A stretch of DNA of 64,000 bases from Gamarada debralockiae (taxonomy: Eukaryota > Ascomycota > Leotiomycetes > Helotiales > Hyphodiscaceae), in the NCBI GenBank assembly GCA_002803225.1, contig NXFV01000020.1, positions 1 through 64,000 of the forward strand, written 5' to 3'. Every line of letters starts with the position of its first letter. Position 1 is the first letter of the stretch. The notes beneath the pieces are model-generated. The model was not told where the DNA came from. It did not search any database and was given only the letters and a program-made list of their open reading frames with translations. A program made the position numbers and the translations under genes. Positions 9,716 through 20,853 of the stretch are shown here, in pieces.

Positions 9716-10426
9716 GTAGAAATAGTGTGTACGCGGGCTCAGCTTGTTCTTTGAGTTGCGTTGTGATCAATGGTGTGGTCTGTTACCTTGATGAACTTCA
9801 GAGTCCACTGGGATTAATTTATGTAGGCTTGGCACGCCAAAGATACGTGGACCTATAAGGCCGCTCTGTTCGGAGAGGAGACAGAATGACTGTCTGGTAT
9901 GATTGCCATATTGATGGTGCTGATCGTGTTCATCGTCTGCCTCACCATGAAACCCTTTCTCAACTCCATCTGCTGTTCGGCGAGTAGATATCGGGGAGTT
10001 CTTGCTCGTCTCTTCCGAAGTCAGGTATTCTTGATTAAGTAGTTTCGACGCATCGTCTGCGAGTTGAACCGGACGCTTGATGTATTCCCCAGTGAATCCC
10101 AACAGTCGACTTTTTCATCGGCTTATAGTGATTAATTGGTATATAAAGATACCTTTGAATCTAGGCTATCTAACAACGGTCTCAGGGTCCGATATATTTG
10201 TGGTTTGGTTGCGTAACCTCAAGAAGTTTATGTTGAACGGTGATTGATTATGTCATACTCTGTTCCAGCCACGGTTTAATCAGCAGTGGTCCTTTCAGGA
10301 TCCATCTCAGTGCGCCAGCTGTATCTGACGTGTGTTCCTACAGATTTCATAGACAGTTTCTCAGGATGTATCGGTCGTAGCCTTCCATAGGAGACGAAGT
10401 CCTCTTTGCACCTCCAGCCCGCCCCA

Positions 10427-11098
10427 ATGGCAGCGCCACAATCTCCCGTGAGGCTTTATTGGCCCCCAGGCCCCGACGCCGACTTCACCACGGAAGCATT
10501 CCCGCTGTGAACGCGTTCCTTTACCTTGTCCGAAGTGCTCGCGAAGGTCATGCCTGGCAATTCGTCCCTCAAGAAGCTGCGGAATCGTCTCTGGGGCTGG
10601 GGCGTCGAGGACTCGGCAGAGCCTCGGAAAGCCCAGGACGGCCACCCGGCAGTCTCGTCCGCGATATCATCGCAAGGTATTGCACAGATGAAGCTCTCTC
10701 TTTCCTGGTGCTGACAATCTCTAGCGAATGCCGAGCCCCGGTCTCTTCAGCAAGCCGCTCCATCGACTACAACTCTTCCCGTCCAGGAGATCACAAAGAA
10801 TGCCCCCAACCCGGCGGTGTCTGCCGCTGCCTACTCGGCATCGTGTACCTCTCCCGCCATAGGTGGGAATAGTAAGGCGGTAGCACCCGGCGTTATGCCA
10901 TTTTCTTGGGCTCTTCCTTCAACGGGTCCTTCCGCGGTTCCCCACGACCGACCCTCTCGCCGCGAAGAGTTCCAGAGCAGGACGTGCCAGCAGAGACTCT
11001 CTGGCAGCGAAAACCGACACATGTTGACAGAAGACATGGCATGCCAACCCGGCTCGTCATTGAAATCGGGCAAATCGGATATACTGGGCAGCAAGTAG
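10427..11098 (+). pseudogene. Unidentified gene with one intron and an in-frame stop
   Basis: From the ATG at 10427 the frame reads MAAPQSPVRLYWPPGPDADF and reaches a TGA at about 10508. The same frame continues (TLSEVLAKVMPGNSSLKKLR, WGWGVED) to a good fungal intron at 10677-10724 (48 nt, GT...CTGAC...CTAG). Splicing joins it to a Ser/Pro/Ala-rich exon that ends at a TAG at 11096-11098. If the internal ATG at 10550 is the true start, the product would be an intact protein of about 165 residues and not a pseudogene. I recognise no domain. GC content is higher than in the flanks. Confidence 0.35.
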
Positions 11099-11756
11099 GA
11101 AAGAGCGCCAGCATTCATGCCTCCCATACTGTGATGTCGGCATTAGGACCGGACATAGAGACCGAGCCAGCGAGCACAGTAATGGGCTTGATGTCGACAA
11201 GGAAATTTATGCGCGGGTGGTTTAGGATGCGGGAAATGGAAACGGCGGTTGAGGGAAGGAGGCATTGCGCGAGTGGTGTGGTGACGCGGTCTTTTCCTCG
11301 ATCTTTAGTGAGCGTTTTAGTGACCTCAGCTGCGAGGAAGCGTTCATTATCGAGAGTGCGGAGGACGGAGAGGACGAAAGGAGGGAAGATTGGGGAATGG
11401 GATCTTGCGGGACATAGGGAGATGGATTGGCGCCATTTGGAAGATGGTGTTGATTATCAATGAGACATTTGATGAGTTACACATTTGCTGTTGTCACAGC
11501 TGCAAAGTGTTGACGGTAATGAAAGACGGAAGGAAATAGTTGATCTTTGCTGTGAATGGACCGATGAAGGGGGAATGTTGGACTGCGATAAAGAAATCAA
11601 GAATGCAATGTCTCACATACCTGATTCGTCGATTCCGTATATGCCGCAAGCGTCTGATATATACTTCAGAAGGATTAAATTAAGCCCGTATGATCCAAGT
11701 AAAAATGGTCTTTTGGAGCTTTCCCCACGAATCTTTGAACGCTAACAAGAAAAAGC
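11099..11756. other. Intergenic, with a possible minus-strand coding fragment
   Basis: On the minus strand about 115 codons between roughly 11460 and 11111 are open and look protein-like (FVLSVLRTLDNERFLAAEVT, FLVDIKPITVLAGSVSMSGP) but have no start ATG near the beginning and end in TGA. I recognise no family. It could be an exon or a relic of a neighbouring gene. The plus-strand frame 10906-11463 overlaps it and is more basic and less plausible. Confidence 0.3.
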
Positions 11757-13592
11757 TCAGTAACTGAAGTCCTCATAGAGTACGGTCTTCCCATCTAACC
11801 AAGAAACCAAAGAATTGCGAAAAGCGGTTCCTGTGCAAAGATACCAGCGAGTTGCAGAATCCGCTATCAGATCATCCTTCGTCATTCTGCGCTTCTGTAG
11901 AGCTGCGCCAGACGCTTCCAGCTTCTTCCGATTTTCGGACTCTTCATCGATTCTGCCAGTGACGAACAACCTTGTTGAACTCGCTAATCCTGGTATGCGA
12001 TCGAATGTGTCAAGGACCAATCCCAAATCGTCTGCTCTGACTGTCCAGTATAACCGTAATGTCTTCAAATCGAGATCCGCTGCCTGGGCCAGGAGGGGGG
12101 TGATTCCAACGCCCCCCGCAACAAATGCGATATTTTCATCAGGACCTTGCTCGATGAAAAACTCGCCGCCAAAGCCCTGAAGTGGAACTTCCAAATCGGC
12201 TCGTACGTTGTGTCTGAATAGATGCTCTGTCACCGGTCCAACTTTGCGAATCGTAATCTCGAATTGCTCGTGACCATCCAGTGCACCTTGACGTGAGGAG
12301 ACCGTGAAAGTCCTTAGGAAATCATCGTTCAAACTTTTTGGATCATCATCCCGCATGTGGTTGTACCCTATATCAAGCTCGTCTGCGAAGCTCAAGGCAA
12401 CGTATTGACCTGGCTTCCATTTACTTGCCTTCGCTGGGTCTGTGATGTGAAATCGGAATCGTGCAATCGTCGGCGTGAGTATTTGCTTATCGATTAGTTT
12501 TGCTTGCATTTGTTTGTCGTGATTCGTGAGACCGGTTCTCTTTTCAGTTGATAGATACCGAACTGGTGGGTTGTATGGCGAAAACTCTCCTTCTATCCCT
12601 CGAAAAGCTAGGCCATCCGTAACATATCTCGCTCCCTCGACCTTTATCTTCACTGCGAGATTTGAGTGCGCAATTAAATCTTTGGCCTTTTGTCCAGCAA
12701 AAATCTCGGTCCTTCCCGTTATATATAAAACGTCGCCAGTGTCAAAATTCGAGAAAACCAAGCCTGCCCGTGGAGTCGTACTTAGATTTCCCAGGGTTTG
12801 GTAGAGCCGATTCCCCGAGTATTCTGGATAGACCAAGGTCAATCCATCATCATCATCTGAGAGTATCCTCACAAATCCGGGAGGTCCTCCACGGTGATTC
12901 GTATCCATATCTGATTCGTGATTCGAGGAGGAGATAAAGAAGAGGTCGGCCTTGGAAATAAGATCTAGCGCTGCTTGTGGTAACGGTAGGTCGGACGATA
13001 TGACTCTGGGTCGAGGGATATGAGGAACGATATGCTTCTTGTTTAAGTATTTCGGGCAGTTTCCTATTTTGTGATCAGCATAGGAATCCATAGATGGCCA
13101 AGATCGATGCTTACCGAGACTTTGTTCAATCTTCACCACCAATTGCACCTCTCCAATGCCCTCTTCAGTCGCTGCTAGAGCGCCTGCAACCATTCTTCCA
13201 TATAATTTCACACGTCTCCTGCTCTCTAAATCAATTGCTAACCCACCAACCATCTTGCCGGTCCCCTGTTCCTGAACGACCTCTCCATCAGCTTTTCCGC
13301 CCAGCAGCATTTCCACAACAGGGTCATATGTTCGATCAACAGTCGCCTTGACTCCAATGATCGATTGCGCAATCGCTCTCGAGAATCCAGGTTCCCCTCC
13401 CCATAGTGTTGTCCAGGGTCGCCCTTCTGAATCGAGAGTGCCGAGGGCGATAAGTGGAGATCGCATTAACAGATTCTGCGCAAACGGTGTGAGGTAAGGC
13501 TGTGTCGGATTGTCATGATGTGGAACTCGCAGCATCTTGTGCATCTCCTCCTCGCCGGCGTGCCATTGTGTTGCCGCTTCGTAGAATGCCAT
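11757..13592 (-). CDS. Flavin oxidoreductase: PNPOx-like split barrel fused to FAD/NAD-binding reductase
   Basis: The open frame extends to 13640, but that start is a TTG; the first ATG is at 13592 (MAFYEAATQWHAGEEEMHKM). A 51-nt intron, in frame and without stops, sits at 13064-13114; its removal restores KIEQSLGNCPKYLNKKHI, the conserved block of the pyridoxamine-phosphate-oxidase-like barrel. The spliced protein has 594 residues. The N-terminal half is the FMN-binding barrel. The C-terminal half is a ferredoxin-reductase-type module with RTFTVSS (FAD), GGVGITPLLAQ (nicotinamide nucleotide) and a terminal WYLCTGTAF. No 2Fe-2S domain follows. Probably a cytosolic NAD(P)H-dependent oxidoreductase, perhaps of the detoxification type; substrate unknown. 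Confidence 0.88.
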   Translation of the reverse strand: MAFYEAATQWHAGEEEMHKMLRVPHHDNPTQPYLTPFAQNLLMRSPLIALGTLDSEGRPWTTLWGGEPGFSRAIAQSIIGVKATVDRTYDPVVEMLLGGKADGEVVQEQGTGKMVGGLAIDLESRRRVKLYGRMVAGALAATEEGIGEVQLVVKIEQSLGKHRSWPSMDSYADHKIGNCPKYLNKKHIVPHIPRPRVISSDLPLPQAALDLISKADLFFISSSNHESDMDTNHRGGPPGFVRILSDDDDGLTLVYPEYSGNRLYQTLGNLSTTPRAGLVFSNFDTGDVLYITGRTEIFAGQKAKDLIAHSNLAVKIKVEGARYVTDGLAFRGIEGEFSPYNPPVRYLSTEKRTGLTNHDKQMQAKLIDKQILTPTIARFRFHITDPAKASKWKPGQYVALSFADELDIGYNHMRDDDPKSLNDDFLRTFTVSSRQGALDGHEQFEITIRKVGPVTEHLFRHNVRADLEVPLQGFGGEFFIEQGPDENIAFVAGGVGITPLLAQAADLDLKTLRLYWTVRADDLGLVLDTFDRIPGLASSTRLFVTGRIDEESENRKKLEASGAALQKRRMTKDDLIADSATRWYLCTGTAFRNSLVSWLDGKTVLYEDFSY

Positions 13593-14176
13593 AGTTGCTC
13601 GTTGCTGGCTGCGAAGGGTTTTCTTCGAGGAGCGTGTCAAGAGTACTTAGAGCTCGTCTCAGGGTGGTTTGCGGCAATGGGACAAGGAGAAGTGTATGTA
13701 GATGCCGATATCCATTCTAGAGCCGGCAGCTGGCAAGTAATAAGCTGATTACTCAGACTTCTTGAAGTTCTGGAGTGGCGCTGTTTGGACCCGCATTTGG
13801 CATATTAGGAATCACTGCGGGGCTTAGCGTTCTCGGCTTCTCATATCCCTGTTCTTCTTATATAAGCACTCCCCTTTTTCCTATGACGACAAATGACAGT
13901 GAAGACTTGCAAAGTGTCTCTTTCGAGTAGTTTGAGTTAAGCTGGCATGCCGGTAGAATCCCCCTTTTGCCGTCACTGGTTTCACAGAACGAAAATGCAC
14001 ATTTGTGTTCATCGCTAATCGCGGTATCTACCATGCAAAGTCATGCCATAACGTTCCTGACGCCGCGCCATTATTCCCGAGCATTCCATGATTACTGCAC
14101 TCTCAAAGGTCAATTCCTCTATCATACACCCTTCGCCATGTTTGAGTTGTTTTGGGCCTGCCTCACATGGCCGGTG
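13593..14176. other. Intergenic
   Basis: This contains the upstream region of the oxidoreductase gene, with a possible TATA-like stretch (TTATATAAG near 13858). The 108-codon frame at 13967-14293 runs over the end of the broken secreted-protein gene and has no family signature. I see nothing else. Confidence 0.4.
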
Positions 14177-14730
14177 CTAACTCACGGCCATGCCCGAATC
14201 AGCACTAGAATTCCATCTGGCAGCTGGTTGCGAATTATTGACTCTAGCACGGCCAGAGTTATAGCAGAACAAATACTCGTCTCCTTTGTCTGACCAACGA
14301 CCGACATAAGCGAAGCCCATCGCGCCTCCCTGGATGTACTCGGTAACGACAACGTAGGGAAGCTGGGAGTCGAAGTCGAACGGTTGTGAATAAGAAACGC
14401 GGGTATTGATTCCGATTTGGACGCAGTTGTGATCATACATATAAAGCTCGAGCCAGTCAGGGTTTCCGTCTAGCTACGGTTTGTGACCATGCAGGTGTGT
14501 CCGGACATCGGCTGCTGGGGGTAGCAGTATGGGTAGCCCAGAACTTGATTGGGGTTGTTAATGGAGGGCCAATACATGAAGTGTCCGGCCTGGCGAGCCT
14601 CAAGCTCAGTTGCGTTGAACTCTTAGGCGTCCTCAAAGCGGTGAATATCGACTTCGAATTGTACAGCAGGTCGATCGACGGTGAAAGAGGTGAGGGCGAA
14701 AAGAGTGATAACGAGGTTAATGAGCTGCAT
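14177..14730 (-). pseudogene. Broken small secreted protein gene
   Basis: Read from the ATG at 14730 the frame starts with a signal peptide, MQLINLVITLFALTSFT, and reaches a TAA at 14623-14625 after 35 codons. The same frame then continues with FNATELEARQAGHFMYWPSI and YPYCYPQQPMSGHTC. A one-base frameshift near 14470 leads into NPDWLELYMYDHNCVQIGIN, then LPYVVVTEYIQGGAMGFAYV and a stop at 14177-14179. Reassembled length would be about 180 residues with several cysteines, like a secreted effector-type or cell-wall protein. No named family recognised. One nonsense change and one frameshift argue for a pseudogene; a sequencing error could explain only one of them. Confidence 0.6.
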
Positions 14731-15847
14731 TTGGATGTACGCTGCGTCATTAGCAAAATTCAAAGGTGAGAAGGTGAACACTTACTGTGGAGGTGTCAAT
14801 AGTTGATTTTTATGAAGAAGGAGAGACTTTGAAGATTGTAGTTGTTGGTATGGGGAGATTAGCTTGTTGTTTTGGGTGTGAAGGCCTTGTTCTTGGAGTT
14901 GTGAGATTTTTAACGTGCTGTCTTAGTGTTTGTCTTTTGGAGGAAGACGAGGCGACATGTATCCCTCGTAAGCAAATATTGGGAGACAAACACAGAGACA
15001 TTCGCTGCCGAGTTAATGGTGAGTCACAGTAACAAAGAGCTTTCCTATTCACACATTGATTGATATTGAGTGATGTTGTTGGAAGTCATGAAATTGTGGT
15101 AATTCATCTCAAAGAGCCTTTGAGTCTAGCCCTTTTTTGCATAGGACCCACTGGTGTCAACCAAAGGTGGCCTTCTCCATTCAACATCATCCTCAATTTT
15201 GCCAACCTCGCAATCTTTCACCTCAATTTTAATTTCTGAATCATGAGATCCTCCTATTTCGACATCAGCCATTCGTCTGGTCCCTCAACGCCCCGATCAA
15301 TTATTTCCCAGCAGCAGGTAACAACACTCCATGCATGCCCAAGAACAAACACGATAATAAATCCCGTTCCTCCTATCGAAATCATGGGAATCAAAATCTC
15401 ACCAACACCCAGGTCTCACCACTTTTGGAATGCTGTAGTGATTGGTACCCTCGCACCCTTATTGAACGTCCGTTTATGTGCTGAGACTGACCTTTACAGG
15501 CCTCACGTCCCGCGGATGAAGGTCAGAAGTCAAGAAGAAGAAATGCGTGAAACGCCATTCCTCGAAGCCGATGACAGGCATACTCCGGAGTTTTCGTAAA
15601 CGACTCAACGACGAGCTGTAGAAGTTCTTTGATAATAACGAACCCAGAAGAATTTTATGACACATACCCAAAAACTATTCGATGAGAATTATGCCTCAGA
15701 ATACCATCAATTGAATCCCAACGGTTTAATGTAGTATTGAATCAGACAAAGTTCTCGATGTGTGAGATGCGATTTGTGATGACTGAAGAGCCTGAAGGCG
15801 AAGGCCTGAAGTTTCTCTGATTGTAGCGGCATTGCCTGCATTTCAGC
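14731..15847. other. Intergenic, one doubtful small frame
   Basis: A 118-codon frame at 15243-15599 (plus) starts with an ATG (MRSSYFDISHSSGPSTPRSI) and ends HTPEFS. It has no recognisable domain and an unremarkable composition, so I leave it as possible only. Upstream of the secreted-protein pseudogene no other feature is visible. Confidence 0.3.
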
Positions 15848-18270
15848 TTGATAAGCACCCCGCAGTATCCCCAGCACCACACTACTTGCCCGCGACTTTC
15901 CAAATGGGCAGGACACAAGTCTATCTCAATTCACCCACGAGATTCAGAGTCCCAGGTAATCGCTAACTCTACCACTGGGAGGGCAGCTTCAAAGCGGCCG
16001 AAGAAGGTTCGATTGGCTTGTGAGAGATGCCGGTATCGTCACATCAAGGTAGCTTCCTACACACCTATTCTTCGATGAAGAAATTCGCGCACTTCTCCTT
16101 CCTGCAGTGCGATGGTCAAGTCCCAGCATGTGGGAACTGTGCAAAGGCCGGCAGTGCTTGCATAGATATAGATGGACGTAACGAAGACCAACGCGTCCAA
16201 CGAGGGCAAGTGGGATTCGATCAGGTAAACAGGGGATATCACAACTGAAGCTTTGGAGCAGGTTCCCCGAGAATGCGACAGCTCGAATGACCTGGCTAAA
16301 AGACATCATCAGGAGTCAGCTACCACATGTGAATCTTGATGAGGGATCTGCGCTTGTGCCTCACTCTAGTGATCATGCAGGCCCTGCTCTACTGAGCTTT
16401 GGGGGTCATCCCGCTCTAACTACGAGTACGCCACTGGACATAAGTTTGGAGGAGGAGGAGGAGGAGGAGCTTGAACAATCGCTTAATGAAGGCACTGCTT
16501 TGCAGCCAGATCAGGCTCAGAGACCCGTATCGGCTCTTCATAAGTCTTCCAGTCGACAGACTTCTATTGAGCAAGATGCTCGTTCCATGTCATTGAACCT
16601 TGGAGCGTTGTCCCCCAACTCAGAGTCGCGGCAAGTGCATTATTTGGCTCGTCTTCAGCTTCCTTGTTTGCGTCGCTTTTACATGCCAGAAAAAGCGGAG
16701 GGCCAAAAAGCATGGGTTTTGCACAACAGTTGGACGATGCCGAGAATGGACCTGGAAGCTCCAGAAACTTCGATAATGCTTATATTGGAGAGATCTGGCC
16801 GGCCGTGGATAATTTCACGAGCAACTGCAGAAGATACTGCCACTCCGCAAGGATTGCAATCTTCTAATCAATCAATTTTTCCAGCACATGCATCCAAACT
16901 ATCCTTTTCTCCACCGACATTCGTTTGATCTCCTTGTCGATGCATTGTATCAGTGCGATGCTACGGACACGCAGCCTCTAATATAGTACAATTGTTGGCA
17001 AAACACTATCCGCCAATTTGAATATGATGGAGAGCGGATCTCATCATAGAACGGACTTTAATTCCCGTTTCTGCTCGTGTTGGAGCGTTCCAACTTCTGA
17101 TTGTGTAAAGTATCGGAGCCAGGCTGCAGATACGAAACAACAGTACAATTACAATTCGAACCCATTCTTCCAATCTGCCATTTCTATTTCCTATTACCTG
17201 CTTGGAAGTATCTCTTTGTCAACACTGCAGTCTGTGTTGTTACTCATAGTACACAGCTTAATACAGCCCGATGGCTGCAACATCTGCCACTAGTTCACAT
17301 TGCGATGGCTCACGCAGTTGATCTCGGTATTCATAGAGAAGTCAGTACATCCGGACAACCCTCTCTAGCTATTGAGATGAGAAGATGTGTATTCTTGTAT
17401 ATATATAGCCTGGATAAGTAAGGTTGACTCTCTCTTATTCCATGTTCAATCTAATTCTATTTCTACGTAAGGTATGTATACACCGTCCAAGGTGGCCCGT
17501 TAGGAATTGATGACGGTGCCTCTGACGTCGCTTTACCAAAATCTGAGGATATGGACGTCAAATTTTCTGGTGGGCAGTTGCCCACTGCCACATCGGATTC
17601 GTCGGCTATGACATACTCCATTCAGATATTCAGAATAGCCCAGATCATTTCTAAAATCAAGGTTGCTTAATATGTATTCCCTCATGGAAGTCACAACATT
17701 CAAACGCCTATCAATATGTTGAGTGTACGAGAGATTCGAGTTAAATTAGAACGGTAGTTAGCACAAGCTCCCTCAGCAGTGGCAGACACACTTAGAGAGC
17801 AGTAACGACGCCTTACAGCCAAACTCAAAATTCACTATCATTCAATCATGTGCCTATTGTATCAGCCATTGCAAGCGATTCTGCAGCCCGGTGACGAAGC
17901 TTTACAGTTATGCTTCAAGAATTACCATCAACGTCTCAGCCTTTATGAATACTTGTACGTTTCGGGCGACCTATATCACGGTTAGCGAACTGTGGCCTTT
18001 AGTAAAAGATCACAAACCGATACATTCGATATTCAAGACTCCTCGCCTCTTCGTCCGGATGGCGAATCCTGCACCACTACAGGCGAGAAGCTTTATCTAT
18101 TCTCTTTTGATCAAGACACTCATGCCATACAGGGCCAATGATCACTTTTGCTCTCCGAGCATCGAGGCATCGAGCAGGCTTTAGCATTTGTATTCAATCG
18201 TGATAGACAGTTCTCTAATATCTTCGATGATACACCTTTTGTCATATTCATAGATGGATAGTCGGATTTT
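15848..18270 (+). pseudogene. Zn2Cys6 transcription factor, decayed
   Basis: A complete binuclear zinc cluster is encoded across a 59-nt intron (16049-16107): CERCRYRHIK joined to CDGQVPACGNCAKAGSAC, spacing C-x2-C-x6-C-x6-C-x2-C-x6-C. Downstream, pieces of a fungal-specific regulator appear in shifting frames: MTWLKDIIRSQLPHVNLDEG (16287), LFASLLHARKSGGPKS (about 16664), ILPLRKDCNLLINQFFQHMH (about 16830), HLVHIAMAHAVDLGIHREVS and YVYTVQGGPLGIDDGAS (17470). The fungal_trans middle region is thus present, but at least four frame changes and several stops break it. No in-frame ATG precedes the zinc cluster. It would have been a nuclear regulator; no target can be inferred. Confidence 0.8.
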
Positions 18271-19297
18271 AATTAGCCACACCATGCCCTTGGCGACGGT
18301 TTTTGGGCTAACTTTGGCGACGACGACTTTACACACGCTACACGACAATCAAGAGCCGAAAAGAGGGGCCTGCAGAAGTTCATGGACGGGATTTGAATAA
18401 TCAAAAGGCTTACCACTCCGATGATTTACACTGGACCCACATGGTGGAATGTCTCGATTGTTGGCTGCGCGACGCTCGTTCCACTGATAGATGGAGTACT
18501 CCTGTCTCCTCCACCGAGTCACGGGTTGACATATTGCCAATGAAGAACTCCATAAAATGACCCTTAAACCACACCTGCGACTCGAAGCCGGCGATAATGG
18601 AGTGTTCTGCAAAAGTGGGTTGCCTCGTTCCATCCCCTGAAGGTTGGGCAGACTCCTCCAACATCAACGATCGGATTGTGCCACGGAACGCTCCAACAAA
18701 AATTATCGTCCTCATAAGTTACTTCTAGAGTATTCGCAGCCTTTTGGACTAAATGAGTCTTGTCGAATAGGATGAAATAATTATTCTACTCGTATAAGAT
18801 GACCTCCAGTCTTGTAGACACTTTGTATGCCAACTTAAACTATATTAGATTAACCAATAATTCATAGTAAGAAGTAAGCAGAATACACGGGGTGTGGTAC
18901 ACCAAAATTGTAACGTTACGTTTAGCATTTCGCACCAGTATCCACGTTCACAAATCAACGCGGCCACAGCCGTGCTAAAGCAGGGGAGGCCATACCACTG
19001 CAAAGAATGGAATCAGTACCGCTGGACTGGGATTGTCTCGACTGCTGGCAGGTTGAATGGGCACTGCCGGAGGAAGAGGAAGAAGCCCCACAATTTCCAG
19101 CAAGGTAACGTCTACAGTCTGCAGCTCTTCTCAGGTCTACAGACTCTCTTCCTCCCTCTCTCTTTCAGGGCATAATTTCGCCTTTCTCTACATGTATCCT
19201 ACTGGCATCACCTGAAAATAATTACGATCAATGCTACTCTCGCATACAACAATCCGCCTTTGATCGTCCTCCGTAGGCCTATCGATCCTTTTGCTTC
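18271..19297. other. Intergenic with a possible protein relic
   Basis: A minus-strand frame at 18410-18715 begins with an ATG (MRTIIFVGAFRGTIRSLMLE) and contains TFAEHSIIAGFESQVWFKGH, which reads like real coding sequence, but no family is recognisable and a second frame overlaps it. I treat it as a relic. A C/T-rich tract near 19130-19165 and an AAAAT-rich segment precede the hexokinase gene. Confidence 0.3.
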
Positions 19298-20853
19298 ATG
19301 AAGCGAGAAGATTCCATTGCCGGTAGGACTGGCAAGCGAAGACTAGCAGAATTTATAGATGAAGTTGAGAAAGCCTTTCGGTACGGAACCACGAGTTCGA
19401 GATTGGTGGCCTTGTCAGACGGACTGAGATCGCAGTTTCGGAAGAGCTTGCAGGAAAACCCCTTTTGTATGCTCCCGTCTTTCAATCATCAACTTCCGAC
19501 GGGGGAAGGATGCGGGACTTACCTTGCGCTTGACGTAGGGGGTTCGACTTTTAGAGTGGGTCTGATTGAACTCTCGGGAACGACGGGTCAGGGACAGAGG
19601 TGCAAGATCTTGAGCAAGAATTCTTTCAAAATCGATAATGCTGTCAAACAGCTGAGAGGAGTCTTGTTCTTCGACTGGATGGCCGAGAGAATTGAAGAAA
19701 CTCTTGCAGGCCAGATGGAGGGCGGTGAGATATGGGAGACCGCCTTGTCAATGGGATTAGCTTGGTCATTCTCGATCGAGTAGGACTTCCTCTTAGTTCG
19801 TGTTCAATAAATGGTCTGACAAGATCTAGACAAACCTCTCTCCGAAGTGGCCTCATTATAGGAATGGGCAAAGGCTTCTTAGCTGCTGAGGACCTCTTAG
19901 GCCAGGATCTTGGTGATCTCATTCAAGAAGCCTGCTCAAAGAGAGATCTCAACGTCCAACTGAACGCAATTGTCAATGACTCATCTGCAACCCTCCTCTC
20001 AAAAGCCTACCTGGACGGTAGCACTCGCTTCGGGCTTATCCTTGGTACTGGCGTGAATGCTGCAGTCTGTCTCCCAGTGCACATTATCTCTTCTTCAAAA
20101 TTTGGGATTCGCCCTTCTTCCTGGTATGCATCAGCAAAACATGTCATTGTCAACACGGAGCTCTCCATGTTCGGCGGTGGCATCCTGCCTTACACCAAAT
20201 GGGACGAGTTATTACTATCCACTCATCCCACTCCCGATTTGCAACCTTTAGAGTATGTCGTCGGTGGTGGGTACTTGGGTGAGATAGTACGATTGGTCTT
20301 GATCGAGGGAATCCAAACAGCCGGGCTCTTTGGAGGTGTGGTGCCACCAAGTCTAAAAGAGAAATATTCCTTGGAGACCGAAACAATCTCTCGTATTGAG
20401 GCGTAAGCCCCCTTATACTCCATTACTCAAAATGAACGGACGGCTGACGAGTTCGGAAGTGATACAACTCCCACACTGACCACAGCCCAGCAGGTCTTCC
20501 TCTCCCGTCATCCCACGACTCAACCGCCCTCTCAAGCCGATATACGTGCCCTCCGACTCATTGCTTCGCACGTAACCCAACGCGCCAGCGACATTGTAGC
20601 TGCTGGTGTCCACGCGCTCTGGCAATTATGTAACGAAGCGGAGTCGATTCCTGTTAACGAATCTTCACATACGTTGGTAGCATACAACGGGTCTGTCATG
20701 GAGAGCTACCCAGCATTTAGAGTGACTTGCCAGAAGCAATTAGATTCCATGGTGAAGACGAGCGGTGGGAGAGGTTGCACAGTCGAGTTGATTTATGCCG
20801 AGGAGAGTAGCTTGCTCGGGGCAGCGGTTGCGGTGGCATGCTTAGATGAGTAA
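19298..20853 (+). CDS. Atypical hexokinase-family protein
   Basis: Three exons (19298-19779, 19830-20402, 20460-20853) with introns of 50 and 57 nt carrying CTGAC branch sites give a 482-residue protein in one frame. The hexokinase fold is clear: phosphate-1 loop YLALDVGGSTFRVGLIEL, sugar-binding block MGLAWSFSIEQTSLRSG, AIVNDSSATLLS (catalytic Asp present), GLILGTGVNAAV and a C-terminal AEESSLLGAAVAVA. Several positions differ from glycolytic enzymes (usually LGFTFSFP, NDTVGTL, FGTGCNAAY), as in the fungal HxkC/XprF group, which is regulatory in Aspergillus nidulans with little or no catalytic activity. Likely a nutrient-sensing or mitochondrion-associated hexokinase-like regulator; catalytic competence cannot be judged from sequence. 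No N-terminal membrane segment is seen from this ATG. Confidence 0.87.

Larger units (their letters stand above)
8364..10426. other. Gene-free repeat-rich stretch
   Basis: No intact gene is visible. Frames at 8258-8576 (minus) derive from a duplicated fragment, see the inverted repeat 8530-8577/9669-9715. Around 9180-9300 a short frame rich in Lys/Glu ends in LDEFELLFHSSQ and a stop, like a transposase tail, but I cannot place it. A 45-bp segment at 8899-8943 recurs at 46930-46973, so it belongs to a dispersed repeat. Confidence 0.5.

Noticed and set aside
10459..10872. 137-codon plus-strand frame as the coding frame
   Set aside because: It runs through the intron at 10677-10724 and is Arg/Ser-rich; the neighbouring frame with proper splice sites is more protein-like.
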